From: a virus
Strand: one strand, 5' to 3'
Length of the DNA stretch: 30,309 nucleotides
IMG/VR virus record: IMGVR_UViG_3300021364_000116
Span: 1 to 30,309 of that record
Shown: positions 1-6,854 of the stretch, one piece after another
How positions within the stretch are numbered: the first letter of the stretch is position 1
How the letters are laid out: each line of letters begins with the position of its first letter
The notes under the pieces: generated by a model
What the model saw: the letters and a program-made list of their open reading frames with translations, nothing else
Databases searched by the model: none
What the model was told of the DNA's origin: nothing
Translations under genes and position numbers: made by a program

Positions 1-1
1 T

Positions 2-247
2 ATATGCGAATTTATATTTGGTGACAATACAGGGTTTTCAAATAAAATTTCATACCAAGTAAATGGTGGTGAAATTAAAGATAATACTTTAAGTGTTCCA
101 TTTAATTCTGATATTTTTAAAGATATACTAAACAATAATAAAGATATGGATAGTTGTTCTTTAAAATTATCAAATAATGGGATATTAAAAATAGATTTCG
201 AATCTGAAGGCATTAAAAGTGAATATTTTGTCGCAAGAAACGAATAA
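2..247 (+). CDS. Sliding clamp (gp45/PCNA-like), C-terminal part
   Basis: An open frame enters from the left edge and ends at a TAA at 245-247, giving the last 81 residues of a protein. The visible part alternates short beta strands, and its end (LKIDFESEGIKSEYFVARNE) resembles the last strands of PCNA and T4 gp45 folds, which carry a similar hydrophobic strand pair before the C-terminus. A sliding clamp rings DNA and tethers the polymerase. Context supports the call, because gp44-like and gp62-like clamp loader genes follow about 3 kb downstream, as in T4-type replication modules. The start and N-terminal domain are outside the window. Family assignment is inferred from a fragment plus neighbours. 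Confidence 0.55.
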   Translation: MCEFIFGDNTGFSNKISYQVNGGEIKDNTLSVPFNSDIFKDILNNNKDMDSCSLKLSNNGILKIDFESEGIKSEYFVARNE

Positions 248-273
248 ATTATATATGTATAATAAACAAACAT

Positions 274-301
274 TTGTAGCTAGGGCACATTGTTATGTTT
301 T
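274..301 (+). promoter_or_regulatory. Possible promoter upstream of hsp20
   Basis: In the 96-base gap before the Hsp20 gene, TTG at 274-276 is followed after 17 bases by TATGTTTT at 294-301, a loose match to the Bacteroidetes TTG/TAnnTTTG pattern. The spacer is shorter than the 20 bases at the better sites in this window. The gap also holds GCACATTGTT (285-294), repeated at 794-803 before the next gene. Weak call. Confidence 0.3.
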
Positions 302-343
302 TGTTTAACCGAGTTAGCTTAGGCGCTCACAAAATTTAATGAT

Positions 344-766
344 ATGAGTACATTAGAAATCTTTGAAAGGCAGATTAGTCCTTTCGACATTTTATTTAGA
401 AATCTTTTTAACGCTGAGTCGCAATTCGCACCAGCACTACAATCCAAACAACCACATCCCGTTAATATCTTTTATGATGATAAAGGACTTCATTTTGAAG
501 TTGCCTGTACAGGACTAACTAAAAAAGAAGTTGATATCAACATTGAAGGGGATATTTTGAAAATCTCTTATAAAAAACCCGAAACTGAAGAATTTCATGA
601 AGGTACAATTTATAATGGGTTATCAAAAAAATCATTTAATTTAGGATATAAGATAGCTCCTAAATTTGATTTAAGTGAAGCAACTGCTGAATTGGTAAAT
701 GGACTTTTAGCCATTTTTATCCCAATTGCTGAAGAAGCTAAACCAAAGTCTATCAAAATTAAGTAA
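344..766 (+). CDS. Hsp20/alpha-crystallin small heat shock protein
   Basis: A 140 aa protein with an alpha-crystallin domain from about residue 38 to 130. The strand pattern HPVNIFYDD opens it, and the family signature near its end appears as NGLLAIFIPI (residues 119-128). The C-terminal tail carries an I-x-I motif (IKI, 137-139), which in this family docks into neighbouring subunits and drives oligomer formation. Such proteins hold unfolding clients without using ATP and pass them to chaperonins. It sits just before GroES and GroEL genes, so a joint folding role is likely. T4-like phages of marine bacteria often carry an Hsp20 gene. The ATG at 344 is the first in frame after the intergenic region. 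Confidence 0.9.
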   Translation: MSTLEIFERQISPFDILFRNLFNAESQFAPALQSKQPHPVNIFYDDKGLHFEVACTGLTKKEVDINIEGDILKISYKKPETEEFHEGTIYNGLSKKSFNLGYKIAPKFDLSEATAELVNGLLAIFIPIAEEAKPKSIKIK

Positions 767-783
767 TAAGTTTTATTAAAAAT

Positions 784-816
784 ATGTGTCCTAGCACATT
801 GTTTTTCGTATATTTA
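784..816 (+). promoter_or_regulatory. Hairpin plus promoter between hsp20 and the groES operon
   Basis: A hairpin ATGTGT-CCTA-GCACAT (784-799) is followed by a T-rich run, so it can act as an intrinsic terminator for hsp20. Overlapping it is a promoter: TATATTTA at 809-816 inside TTCGTATATTTA (805-816), with GTG at 786-788 at the -33 position, one mismatch from TTG, 20 bases upstream. The leader then reads AAATTAAAGTTAT up to the ATG at 839. The layout matches the cassettes at 20.7, 24.0 and 24.2 kb. Confidence 0.6.
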
Positions 817-838
817 TGTTACACTAAATTAAAGTTAT

Positions 839-1159
839 ATGGCTAGAAAAGCAAAATCAATCACAACAATTTCCGACCCTTCAATGGAACCTTATTTCAT
901 TACTAGAGATGAAGTATGTTACACAGTAATGGAAAGGATTACTCCAAATGCTGATCATTTTAGATCCAAAGGTAAAGGAAAAGAATACACAAAACCACAG
1001 GGTTATTATCCTGAATTCAAACAAGCACTTCAAAAAGTCACTCAATGTAAACTACATACAAGAACAGATTATGATAATCTTAGTGAGTTTTTAAGTGAAT
1101 TTAAAACAATAGAATCTAATATTAAAAATTATACAGATGGCCTTAGAAGCACTATTTGA
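839..1159 (+). CDS. Conserved phage protein of unknown function, 106 aa
   Basis: I do not recognise a named domain. The protein is basic at the start (MARKAKS), has a Gly/Lys-rich patch FRSKGKGKEY near residue 42-51, and a mostly helical C-terminal half. It is the first gene of a transcription unit that runs into GroES and GroEL, and its last 23 bases overlap the GroES start, which suggests translational coupling. A promoter with a hairpin lies 23 bases upstream of the ATG. Its place at the head of a chaperonin operon might point to a client or cofactor, but nothing in the sequence shows that. Confidence 0.8.
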   Translation: MARKAKSITTISDPSMEPYFITRDEVCYTVMERITPNADHFRSKGKGKEYTKPQGYYPEFKQALQKVTQCKLHTRTDYDNLSEFLSEFKTIESNIKNYTDGLRSTI

Positions 1160-1499
1160 TGCGGTTATAGTTAAACCGATTGAAAACGAAGAAACAACTT
1201 ACGGTAATATCATTGTACCTGATTTAGGTAATGAAAAAAATGAAATGGGTGAAGTTATTGCTGTTGGACCTGGAAAACCTACTATTACAGGTGAATTTAT
1301 AAGTACTATTCTTCAAGTAGGAGATAAAGTAGTATTACCTACTATGGGATTTACTAAATTACCTTATAATGGAGATGAATATTATGTAGGTCCTGAAAAC
1401 CAAATATTAGCTAAAATTACACCTACAGTAAGTGTAGAAGATGTATTAGCTGAAACAAAAGTAAGTGAAGAAGAAAAAGAAATGTTAACAGATATTTAA
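1137..1499 (+). CDS. groES: GroES-like co-chaperonin
   Basis: A 120 aa protein whose first 94 residues match the GroES fold: the opening strand FDAVIVKPIENEE, a mobile loop with the hydrophobic clip NIIVP (residues 24-28) that would bind GroEL, then MGEVIAVGPGK (37-47), VGDKVVLP (61-68) and a final strand ILAKI. GroES caps the GroEL ring and closes the folding chamber. Compared with the usual 95-97 aa there is an extra acidic tail of about 26 residues (SVEDVLAETK onward) that I cannot assign. T4 uses its own co-chaperonin gp31 for capsid folding, but this protein looks like true GroES rather than gp31. GroEL starts two bases after its stop. Confidence 0.92.
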   Translation: MALEALFDAVIVKPIENEETTYGNIIVPDLGNEKNEMGEVIAVGPGKPTITGEFISTILQVGDKVVLPTMGFTKLPYNGDEYYVGPENQILAKITPTVSVEDVLAETKVSEEEKEMLTDI

Positions 1500-1500
1500 T

Positions 1501-3123
1501 ATGAGTAAACAAGTTATTTTAGGTTCTGAAGCAAGAACCAATTTAGTAAAAGGAATTGATATACTAGCAGATGCAGTAGTATCAACGTTAGGTCCTAATG
1601 GTAGAAACGTAGTAATAGCTAATGAAATGGGAGCTCCACAATCCACAAAAGATGGGGTTACAGTAGCTAAATCCATTTCATTATCAGACCCAAATCAAGA
1701 ATTAGGAGTTCAATTAGTAAAACAAGCTGCAGTTAAAACAGCTGAAAAAGCAGGAGATGGTACTACTACTTCTACTTTATTAGCTAGAGAAATGATTAAA
1801 TCAGGATTAACAGCTTTAAATAATAATGAAAATGCAGTTCAAATTAAAAGAGATATTGATGCTACAGTTAACCAAGTAGTAGATAACCTCAGAACTCAAA
1901 TAGCAGAAGATATTTCAGGTGAAGAGCAATTAGAACAAGTTGCTACTATTTCAGCAAATAATGATCCTGAAACTGGTAAACTCATTGCTACTGCTATTGA
2001 GAAAGTTGGAATGGAAGGGGTTGTTCATATTGAAGAGTCAAAGACAGGAGAAACCTATTTAGAAACTGTTGAAGGGTTGCAGTTTGATAGAGGTTACAAG
2101 TCGCCTTATTTTGTTACAAATAATAATACAATGACTTCAGTATTGGATAATCCCTTTATTCTTATTGCAGATCAAAAAATAACACAAGTAAAAGATCTAT
2201 TACCTATTCTAGAAGGTGTTTCATCCCAAGCACGTTCACTTTTAATTATTGCTGAAGATATTGATAATGAAGCATTAGCAACTCTTATTGTTAATAAAAT
2301 GAGAGGTACAATGAAGGTATGTGCTGTTAAAGCACCTGACTTTGGGGAGAGAAGAAAATTAGTTTTAGAAGATATCGCCATTACAACTGGTGGTGTAGTA
2401 TTTGACAAACAAAAAGGAATGAAGCTAGACAAATTCAGTTGGGAATGGTTTGGTGAAGCAAGAACAGTAACTGTAGGAAAAGAACAAACAACAATAGTAG
2501 ATGGAAAAGGAGGAGTTGAATCAATTGAAGCACGTATTGAAGAATTACAACAACAAATCGACAAAGCAACAACACCGTTCGAAACGGAAAAACTCCAAGA
2601 AAGGTTGGCAAAATTTGTCGGAGGAGTAGCTATTATTCATGTAGGTGGAAATACTGAAACTGAAATGAAAGAGAAAAAAGATAGGGTTGATGATGCATTA
2701 CATGCAACTAAAGCTGCTATTGAAGAAGGTATAATACCAGGAGGTGGGACAGCTTTATTGTATGCCTCATCTGGTTTAGAAGCTAAAACAACAGGAGCTC
2801 AAATTGTAGTTGAAGCATGTGCTAAACCATTTAATCAAATTTTAGTAAATGCTGGATGGGATGAAGTTGATGGTAGAATCATGGCTGATAATTTAGTTAA
2901 TTCTGGTAATGATGCTTGGACTGGATTTAATATTAAAACTGCTAAAAAAGTTAATATGAAAGAAGCAGGTATTATTGATCCAACTAAAGTAGCAAGAACA
3001 GCATTACAAAATGCAGCATCAGTAGCTGGTACAGTATTACTAACAGAATGTACTGTAGTAAATGAACCTAAAGAAGAATCAAATCAACCTCAAATGGATC
3101 CATCAATGATGGGGATGATGTAA
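1501..3123 (+). CDS. groEL: GroEL-like chaperonin, full length
   Basis: At 540 aa this is close to the bacterial length of about 545. The order is equatorial, intermediate, apical, intermediate, equatorial. Visible signatures are GPNGRNVV and TKDGVTVAK with the ATP-site Asp (D52 in E. coli), AGDGTTTSTLLARE, the apical stretch GLQFDRGYKSPYFVTN, and DDALHATKAAIEEGIIPGGG with the second catalytic Asp (D398 in E. coli). The tail ends MDPSMMGMM, like the Gly-Met repeats of host GroEL. All parts needed for an ATP-driven double ring appear intact. Phages usually borrow host GroEL, so a complete GroEL beside a phage GroES is notable. The coding sequence is AT-rich like its neighbours, which argues against very recent transfer. 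Confidence 0.97.
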   Translation: MSKQVILGSEARTNLVKGIDILADAVVSTLGPNGRNVVIANEMGAPQSTKDGVTVAKSISLSDPNQELGVQLVKQAAVKTAEKAGDGTTTSTLLAREMIKSGLTALNNNENAVQIKRDIDATVNQVVDNLRTQIAEDISGEEQLEQVATISANNDPETGKLIATAIEKVGMEGVVHIEESKTGETYLETVEGLQFDRGYKSPYFVTNNNTMTSVLDNPFILIADQKITQVKDLLPILEGVSSQARSLLIIAEDIDNEALATLIVNKMRGTMKVCAVKAPDFGERRKLVLEDIAITTGGVVFDKQKGMKLDKFSWEWFGEARTVTVGKEQTTIVDGKGGVESIEARIEELQQQIDKATTPFETEKLQERLAKFVGGVAIIHVGGNTETEMKEKKDRVDDALHATKAAIEEGIIPGGGTALLYASSGLEAKTTGAQIVVEACAKPFNQILVNAGWDEVDGRIMADNLVNSGNDAWTGFNIKTAKKVNMKEAGIIDPTKVARTALQNAASVAGTVLLTECTVVNEPKEESNQPQMDPSMMGMM

Positions 3124-3139
3124 AATAATTTCGTATATT

Positions 3140-3427
3140 ATGGCAGATAAAATTAAAACAGAATTATTAGAAGAAAATGTGCTAATTGCTAATCGTGTTC
3201 CACCAGGAGATAGATGGCAATTAGCAGATGAACCTAATGGTAAAATTCATACTAGTTTGACTGATACATTAGAAGCGTATATGAGAAAAACAGGGTTTGC
3301 TGGTCATTATAGATTAGAACCTTTAAGTAGTAAATTATATGCTATATCAGCTGAAGAAGTTGAAATTAAACCTGAACCAATTAAAACATATTCTATATAT
3401 GGTGAATACTCAGACCCAGACCAATAG
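3140..3427 (+). CDS. Unknown 95 aa protein
   Basis: No domain is recognised. The protein is acidic towards its C-terminus (EEVEIKPEP, YSDPDQ) and has a central stretch GDRWQLADEPNGK. It lies between GroEL and the clamp loader ATPase. Its 3' end overlaps the clamp loader start by 29 bases in another frame, so the two are probably coupled in translation. The sequence TTCGTATATTATG directly before and over its ATG resembles the -7 part of local promoters but has no -33 box. Confidence 0.7.
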   Translation: MADKIKTELLEENVLIANRVPPGDRWQLADEPNGKIHTSLTDTLEAYMRKTGFAGHYRLEPLSSKLYAISAEEVEIKPEPIKTYSIYGEYSDPDQ

Positions 3428-4319
3428 TTTATTAGTAGAAAAATATAGACCTAATAAATTAGAAAATTATGTAGGTAATGAGAATATTAAGAAGTCTATA
3501 TCTAAATATTTAGAACAGAATGATATTCAAAACCTAATATTTTATGGACCTGCTGGAACCGGAAAAACAACTCTTGCTAAACTCATTGTACAAAATCTTG
3601 ATTGTGACAGCATTTATATTAATGCTTCGGATGAAAGAGGTATTGAAACAATTAGAGATAAAGTACAAAGCTTTGCTAGTGTGGCTTCGTTTAAGCCACT
3701 TAAGATTGTTATTTTGGATGAGTCTGATTTTCTTACTATTCAAGCGCAAGCTTCGCTCCGTAATATCATTGAAACGTTTTCGCGAACTACTAGGTTTATC
3801 TTAACTTGTAATTATGTAGAACGTATTATTGATCCTTTACAATCTAGGTGCCAAGTACTTAAAATTGTACCTCCAACTAAAAAAGATGTTGCTAAACATC
3901 TAGCTTGGATTATGGATCAAGAAGGTATAGGATTCGAAATGAATGAATTAGGAGCTATTGTAACACAATATTATCCTGATTTAAGAAAATGTATTAATAC
4001 TATTCAACTATCTACTCAAGATAGTATGTTGAACTTAGATAAATCAGTACTAGTATCATCTAATTATATAGATAAAGTTATTGCCGAACTAAAAGATAAA
4101 GCTGATTTTAAAGCTATTCGACAAATTGTAGCTGATGCTAATGTAGATGACTTTGATGAACTATTTAAATCATTATATGAAAGAGTATCTGAATACCTTC
4201 CAGGTAAAGAAGGTACAGTTGCCATTCTAATAAATGATCATCAATATAAAGCAAATTTTCGTATTGATAAAGAAATCAATGCAATGAGTTTAATTTCAAA
4301 TTTAATAAATAATAAATAA
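3399..4319 (+). CDS. Clamp loader AAA+ ATPase subunit (gp44-like)
   Basis: With the start at 3399 the protein is 306 aa and begins MVNTQTQTNS followed by LLVEKYRPNKLENYVGN, the classic opening of RFC small subunits and T4 gp44. An ATG at 3339 would add 20 unlikely residues and a longer overlap, so I prefer 3399. Walker A is GPAGTGKTT (50-58), Walker B VILDESD (104-110), and the SRC arginine-finger motif is at 149-151 (LQSRCQ). The enzyme uses ATP to open the sliding clamp and load it on primer-template DNA. It would act with the gp62-like protein encoded at 4551 and the clamp whose end lies at the left edge. Confidence 0.92.
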   Translation: MVNTQTQTNSLLVEKYRPNKLENYVGNENIKKSISKYLEQNDIQNLIFYGPAGTGKTTLAKLIVQNLDCDSIYINASDERGIETIRDKVQSFASVASFKPLKIVILDESDFLTIQAQASLRNIIETFSRTTRFILTCNYVERIIDPLQSRCQVLKIVPPTKKDVAKHLAWIMDQEGIGFEMNELGAIVTQYYPDLRKCINTIQLSTQDSMLNLDKSVLVSSNYIDKVIAELKDKADFKAIRQIVADANVDDFDELFKSLYERVSEYLPGKEGTVAILINDHQYKANFRIDKEINAMSLISNLINNK

Positions 4320-4321
4320 CT

Positions 4322-4564
4322 ATGGAACAACAAGTTCAACAACCTCAGATTGATCTGAAAAACACTAATGAAGTAAAAAATAGTGAAGGAGGATCTATTT
4401 TTCAACAAGGAATACTCTTAAGAAGAGTTTCAAGATTTGTAACTGGTACTGATAGTGATGCATTACTACCAATACCTGTATTTTATGACCCAACAACTAA
4501 TAAAATTTTAAGCGATTCAGTTCCTAAAGAATTAAGAGAAGAATTAGCAGATGAGTTGCTCTAA
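4322..4564 (+). CDS. Unknown 80 aa protein between clamp loader genes
   Basis: A small Gln/Asn-rich start (MEQQVQQPQIDLKNTNEV) is followed by a basic segment LLRRVSRFVTG and a proline-containing strand region LLPIPVFYD, ending in an acidic helix EELADELL. I do not recognise it. It starts two bases after the clamp loader ATPase stop and overlaps the gp62-like gene by 14 bases, so it is made with both subunits and may be linked to replication. Confidence 0.75.
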   Translation: MEQQVQQPQIDLKNTNEVKNSEGGSIFQQGILLRRVSRFVTGTDSDALLPIPVFYDPTTNKILSDSVPKELREELADELL

Positions 4565-4970
4565 TATATTTGATTGGCTCAAACATATAAATCAATATAA
4601 AACACCCTCATCAGAATTTACAGATAAAGATTGGGATGTTTTTAATAGTTATATGATTCATAGGTTTATATCTATGGATAAAAGTTTAATTGAGGTAGTA
4701 AATTATGTTCAAGAATTTCCACCTCAAGAAAAAGTAATGATTTATAACATTTATAAGGAATTTATTCCTAAAAATAATAAATGGAATAAATATATTAAAT
4801 CAAAAACTAAACAGCCAAACAAAGATTTAGTAGAACATATTAAAAATTATTTTGAATGTTCTTCTAAAGAAGCTAGAGAATATATTAATATTTTGGGGAA
4901 CCAAGAAGTTAGTCGTATATTAAATCAAATAGGACTAGAAAAAAAAGAAATAAAACCATTATTAAAATGA
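4551..4970 (+). CDS. Clamp loader small subunit (gp62-like)
   Basis: A 139 aa all-helical protein. The part DWDVFNSYMIHRFISMD (residues 27-43) and the later KWNKYIKSK resemble gp62-type subunits of T4-like phages, where a stretch predicting N-terminal helices is followed by a conserved W-x-K-[YW] element. The last third, with SSKEAREYINILG, looks like the C-terminal collar helices. In T4 one gp62 joins four gp44 to form the loader. Identity is inferred from gene order directly after the gp44-like gene and from these weak similarities, since gp62 diverges quickly. Ends in an ATGA overlap with the next gene. Confidence 0.65.
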   Translation: MSCSNIFDWLKHINQYKTPSSEFTDKDWDVFNSYMIHRFISMDKSLIEVVNYVQEFPPQEKVMIYNIYKEFIPKNNKWNKYIKSKTKQPNKDLVEHIKNYFECSSKEAREYINILGNQEVSRILNQIGLEKKEIKPLLK

Positions 4971-5194
4971 CACTAGAATTATACAATATGTTAAAATCAT
5001 CTGCACAAGCAGATAAAGACAAAGCTTTATTATCATTAGAATTATTAGGCAACAAAGCCGTAGGAATTGGAGATCACTCAACTGAAGATTTTTATAAAAA
5101 TGCTGAGGAAGCTCTCGTTATGTTAGTAGACGCTGATGATAGATTATCCACACTTAAAAAATATTTTACAACTAAAGATGTAGTTAATGGGTGA
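4967..5194 (+). CDS. Unknown 75 aa helical protein
   Basis: No family is recognised. The sequence predicts mostly helix (LYNMLKSSAQADKDKALLSL, then EEALVMLVDADDRLSTLKKY) and has no Cys pairs or membrane segment. It overlaps its upstream neighbour by four bases (ATGA) and the following Nmad1 gene by eight bases, so it belongs to the same replication transcription unit. Confidence 0.75.
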   Translation: MTLELYNMLKSSAQADKDKALLSLELLGNKAVGIGDHSTEDFYKNAEEALVMLVDADDRLSTLKKYFTTKDVVNG

Positions 5195-5636
5195 TACAAT
5201 ATCTAAATGGCACGAATTACAAAATGAAAAAATTATGAGCGATAGAGAAATTATGAACGCTAAAAGAGGTATAGACAACTTTGAAGATTTTAAAGCCTAC
5301 AGTGATGTAGTAGCCCATTTTGAAGCTGAATACCCAGAATTATCTAAAGAGTTTAAAACAATTCAAAAAGAAATGTATGAAATGTTTGCTCGTAAGCATT
5401 TAGATTATGGATTAAATAATATTGCTTTAGGGGGTGATTTAACCAATCCAGAAGACAAAACATTCTCACTAACTGGATTATGTATTAGGTTAACTGATAA
5501 AATTAGTAGATTAAAAAATCTAATAATTAATGGTAAAAACTTTGTTAAAGGAGAAGGAATGGAAGACACGTTTATTGATATAGCTAATTATGGAATAATT
5601 GGTTTATTAGTGGGACGTGATAAATGGAAAAAATAA
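5187..5636 (+). CDS. DUF1599 / nucleotide modification associated domain 1 protein
   Basis: A 149 aa protein with the DUF1599 (Nmad1) pattern: HLDYGLNN near residue 71, LTGLCIRLTDKISRLKNL around 93-110, and GEGMEDTFIDIANYGIIG near the end. This all-helical family occurs in phages and in gene clusters for modified nucleotides; its reaction is not settled, though it has been linked to nucleotide handling. It lies between replication genes and a RecB-like nuclease, which agrees with a nucleotide or DNA role. I would not claim base modification in this phage from this gene alone. Confidence 0.75.
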   Translation: MGDTISKWHELQNEKIMSDREIMNAKRGIDNFEDFKAYSDVVAHFEAEYPELSKEFKTIQKEMYEMFARKHLDYGLNNIALGGDLTNPEDKTFSLTGLCIRLTDKISRLKNLIINGKNFVKGEGMEDTFIDIANYGIIGLLVGRDKWKK

Positions 5637-5639
5637 GTT

Positions 5640-6608
5640 TTGGCTAGAAAAATACCTAGAATAGTTAGGGAGATTAAAAGTAATCCTCCCCAAGAGATAA
5701 ATTTTGCTTATCAGAAAAATGTCTCTTATTCGCAAATGTCTATATTTCGCGGTTGTCCACATCGTTGGAAACTGCAATATAAAGACAAGATAAAGGTATT
5801 TACATCATCAATTCATACTGTATTTGGAACTGCTATACATGAAGTATTACAACATTATTTAGATGTAATGTTTGATACTAGTGCTGCAAACGCAGATAGA
5901 ATTAACTTAGAAGAATTATTTCAAGAGAAATTTATAGGTGAATATCAAAACCAATATAAAAAAAATAATAACCAACATTTTTCATCTGCTGAAGAAATGA
6001 GAGAATTTTTTGAAGATGGAGTTGGTATTTTAAATTGGTTTAAAAAGAAGCGAGCTAGGTATTTTTCAAGAAGAGGATGGCATTTAGTTGGATGCGAAAT
6101 CCCAATTGTTATTTCACCAAATAAAATGTATACCAACATAAAATATACAGGATTCCTTGATGTTGTATTATATAATGAAAATACACAAACATTTAAGATA
6201 ATAGACATTAAGACAAGTACTAAAGGTTGGAATGCTAGAGATAAGAAAAATGAAGATAAACAATATCAGTTACTTTTGTATAAACAGTTTTTTAGTGAGC
6301 AATATGGTATTCCTATTAGTAATGTAGATATTGAATTTTTCATTGTTAAAAGAAAAGTTTTAGATTGGAATGATGACAACATTATGTCACCACACCAAGC
6401 ATATAGAGTACAAACATTCAGCCCACCTAGTGGGAAAATTAAATTAGGACGAGCTAAAAAAGCTATAAATAATTTTATTAATGAATGTTTTAATTCAAAT
6501 GGAGAAATTAAAGATATTGAATATCCCAAATCTGTTTCAAAGTGGAATTGTATGTTCTGTCCATTTAAAGAAGATAAAGAAACGTGTGGAGAAGGGATAA
6601 TTTTTTAA
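5640..6608 (+). CDS. PD-(D/E)XK nuclease, RecB/Cas4-like with cysteine cluster
   Basis: A 322 aa nuclease-like protein. The N-terminal YSQMSIFRGCPHRWKLQY and FGTAIHEVLQHYL with H67 match motif I of RecB/AddB/Cas4 nucleases. The active site follows as GFLDVVLY (D174) and IIDIKTS (D189-I-K191), then QYQLLLY (Q210, Y214). Cysteines C39, C304, C307 and C316 are placed like the four ligands of the iron-sulphur cluster in AddB and Cas4-type nucleases. It would cut or trim DNA ends, in phage recombination or host DNA degradation. The only usable start is TTG at 5640, three bases after the previous stop; no in-frame ATG precedes the conserved N-terminus. Confidence 0.87.
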   Translation: MARKIPRIVREIKSNPPQEINFAYQKNVSYSQMSIFRGCPHRWKLQYKDKIKVFTSSIHTVFGTAIHEVLQHYLDVMFDTSAANADRINLEELFQEKFIGEYQNQYKKNNNQHFSSAEEMREFFEDGVGILNWFKKKRARYFSRRGWHLVGCEIPIVISPNKMYTNIKYTGFLDVVLYNENTQTFKIIDIKTSTKGWNARDKKNEDKQYQLLLYKQFFSEQYGIPISNVDIEFFIVKRKVLDWNDDNIMSPHQAYRVQTFSPPSGKIKLGRAKKAINNFINECFNSNGEIKDIEYPKSVSKWNCMFCPFKEDKETCGEGIIF

Positions 6609-6615
6609 TATCTCC

Positions 6616-6626
6616 ATATATTTATA
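6616..6626 (+). promoter_or_regulatory. Possible promoter before the glycan operon
   Basis: ATATATTTATA lies 28 bases before the ATG at 6655 and contains TATATTTA (6617-6624), the -7 form used at the better promoters here. No TTG is found 20 bases upstream (GGG at 6594-6596), so this is a weaker or different class. The same 11 bases occur at 22468-22478, also about 27 bases before a gene start. Confidence 0.4.
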
Positions 6627-6654
6627 GATAAATAATGTTATTAAAATAAAGATT

Positions 6655-6843
6655 ATGAACGCAAAAAAAGAAATGACACTTACCAGTGTAAAAATCAAAA
6701 GCGATTTATTCGAGAATTTTAAGATTGAATGTGTAAAGCGAAAGTTTTCATTCCAAAAGCTTGCCGATCGAGCAGTTTATTTGTACCTTACAGATGATGA
6801 ATTTCGTAAGCAAATTACCAATCAAACAAATCTTGACTTATAA
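6655..6843 (+). CDS. Small ribbon-helix-helix-like DNA-binding protein
   Basis: At 62 aa it has the Arc/MetJ-type layout: a short beta strand MTLTSVKIKSDLF, then a helix ENFKIECVKRKF, a turn, and a second helix FQKLADRAVYLYLTDDEF. Proteins of this fold bind operators as dimers through the strand pair. It is first in the operon that holds the glycosyltransferases, after a candidate promoter, so it may regulate that operon or phage gene timing. The family call is from the pattern only. Codon use matches the neighbours, apart from a somewhat higher G+C content at its start. Confidence 0.65.
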   Translation: MNAKKEMTLTSVKIKSDLFENFKIECVKRKFSFQKLADRAVYLYLTDDEFRKQITNQTNLDL

Positions 6844-6854
6844 ATTGTTATTAA

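Noticed and set aside
309-331. CIRCE-like heat shock operator before hsp20
   Set aside because: TTAGC and GCTC fragments occur, but there is no 9-bp inverted repeat of the CIRCE form.
248-343. tRNA gene in intergenic regions
   Set aside because: No cloverleaf with T-loop GTTCGA-type sequence was found here or in the other gaps at 767-838, 18506-18560, 23969-24057 and 24208-24261.
1485-2564. Open frames on the minus strand across GroES/GroEL
   Set aside because: They are shadows of strongly conserved genes in the opposite frame; their products are Ser/Thr-rich without domains and lack leaders.
344-3123. Chaperone genes as a sign of host chromosome
   Set aside because: They lie between phage-type clamp and clamp loader genes in the same strand with the same overlap style and AT-rich codon use, and the rest of the window is phage-like.
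3130-3140. Promoter TTCGTATATTA directly at the 3140 start
   Set aside because: No -33 TTG lies 20 bases upstream and the site would leave no leader; more likely chance, or relic of the repeated motif.
5187-5636. Claim of a DNA base hypermodification system
   Set aside because: A DUF1599/Nmad1 protein alone, even with many sugar enzymes nearby, does not show base modification; no deoxynucleotide-modifying enzyme such as a thymidylate synthase-like or base glucosyltransferase was identified.
6619-6626. T4 late promoter TATAAATA on the minus strand here and at 22471-22478
   Set aside because: The exact 8-mer is present but faces away from any gene; the forward reading fits a host-type -7 box better.
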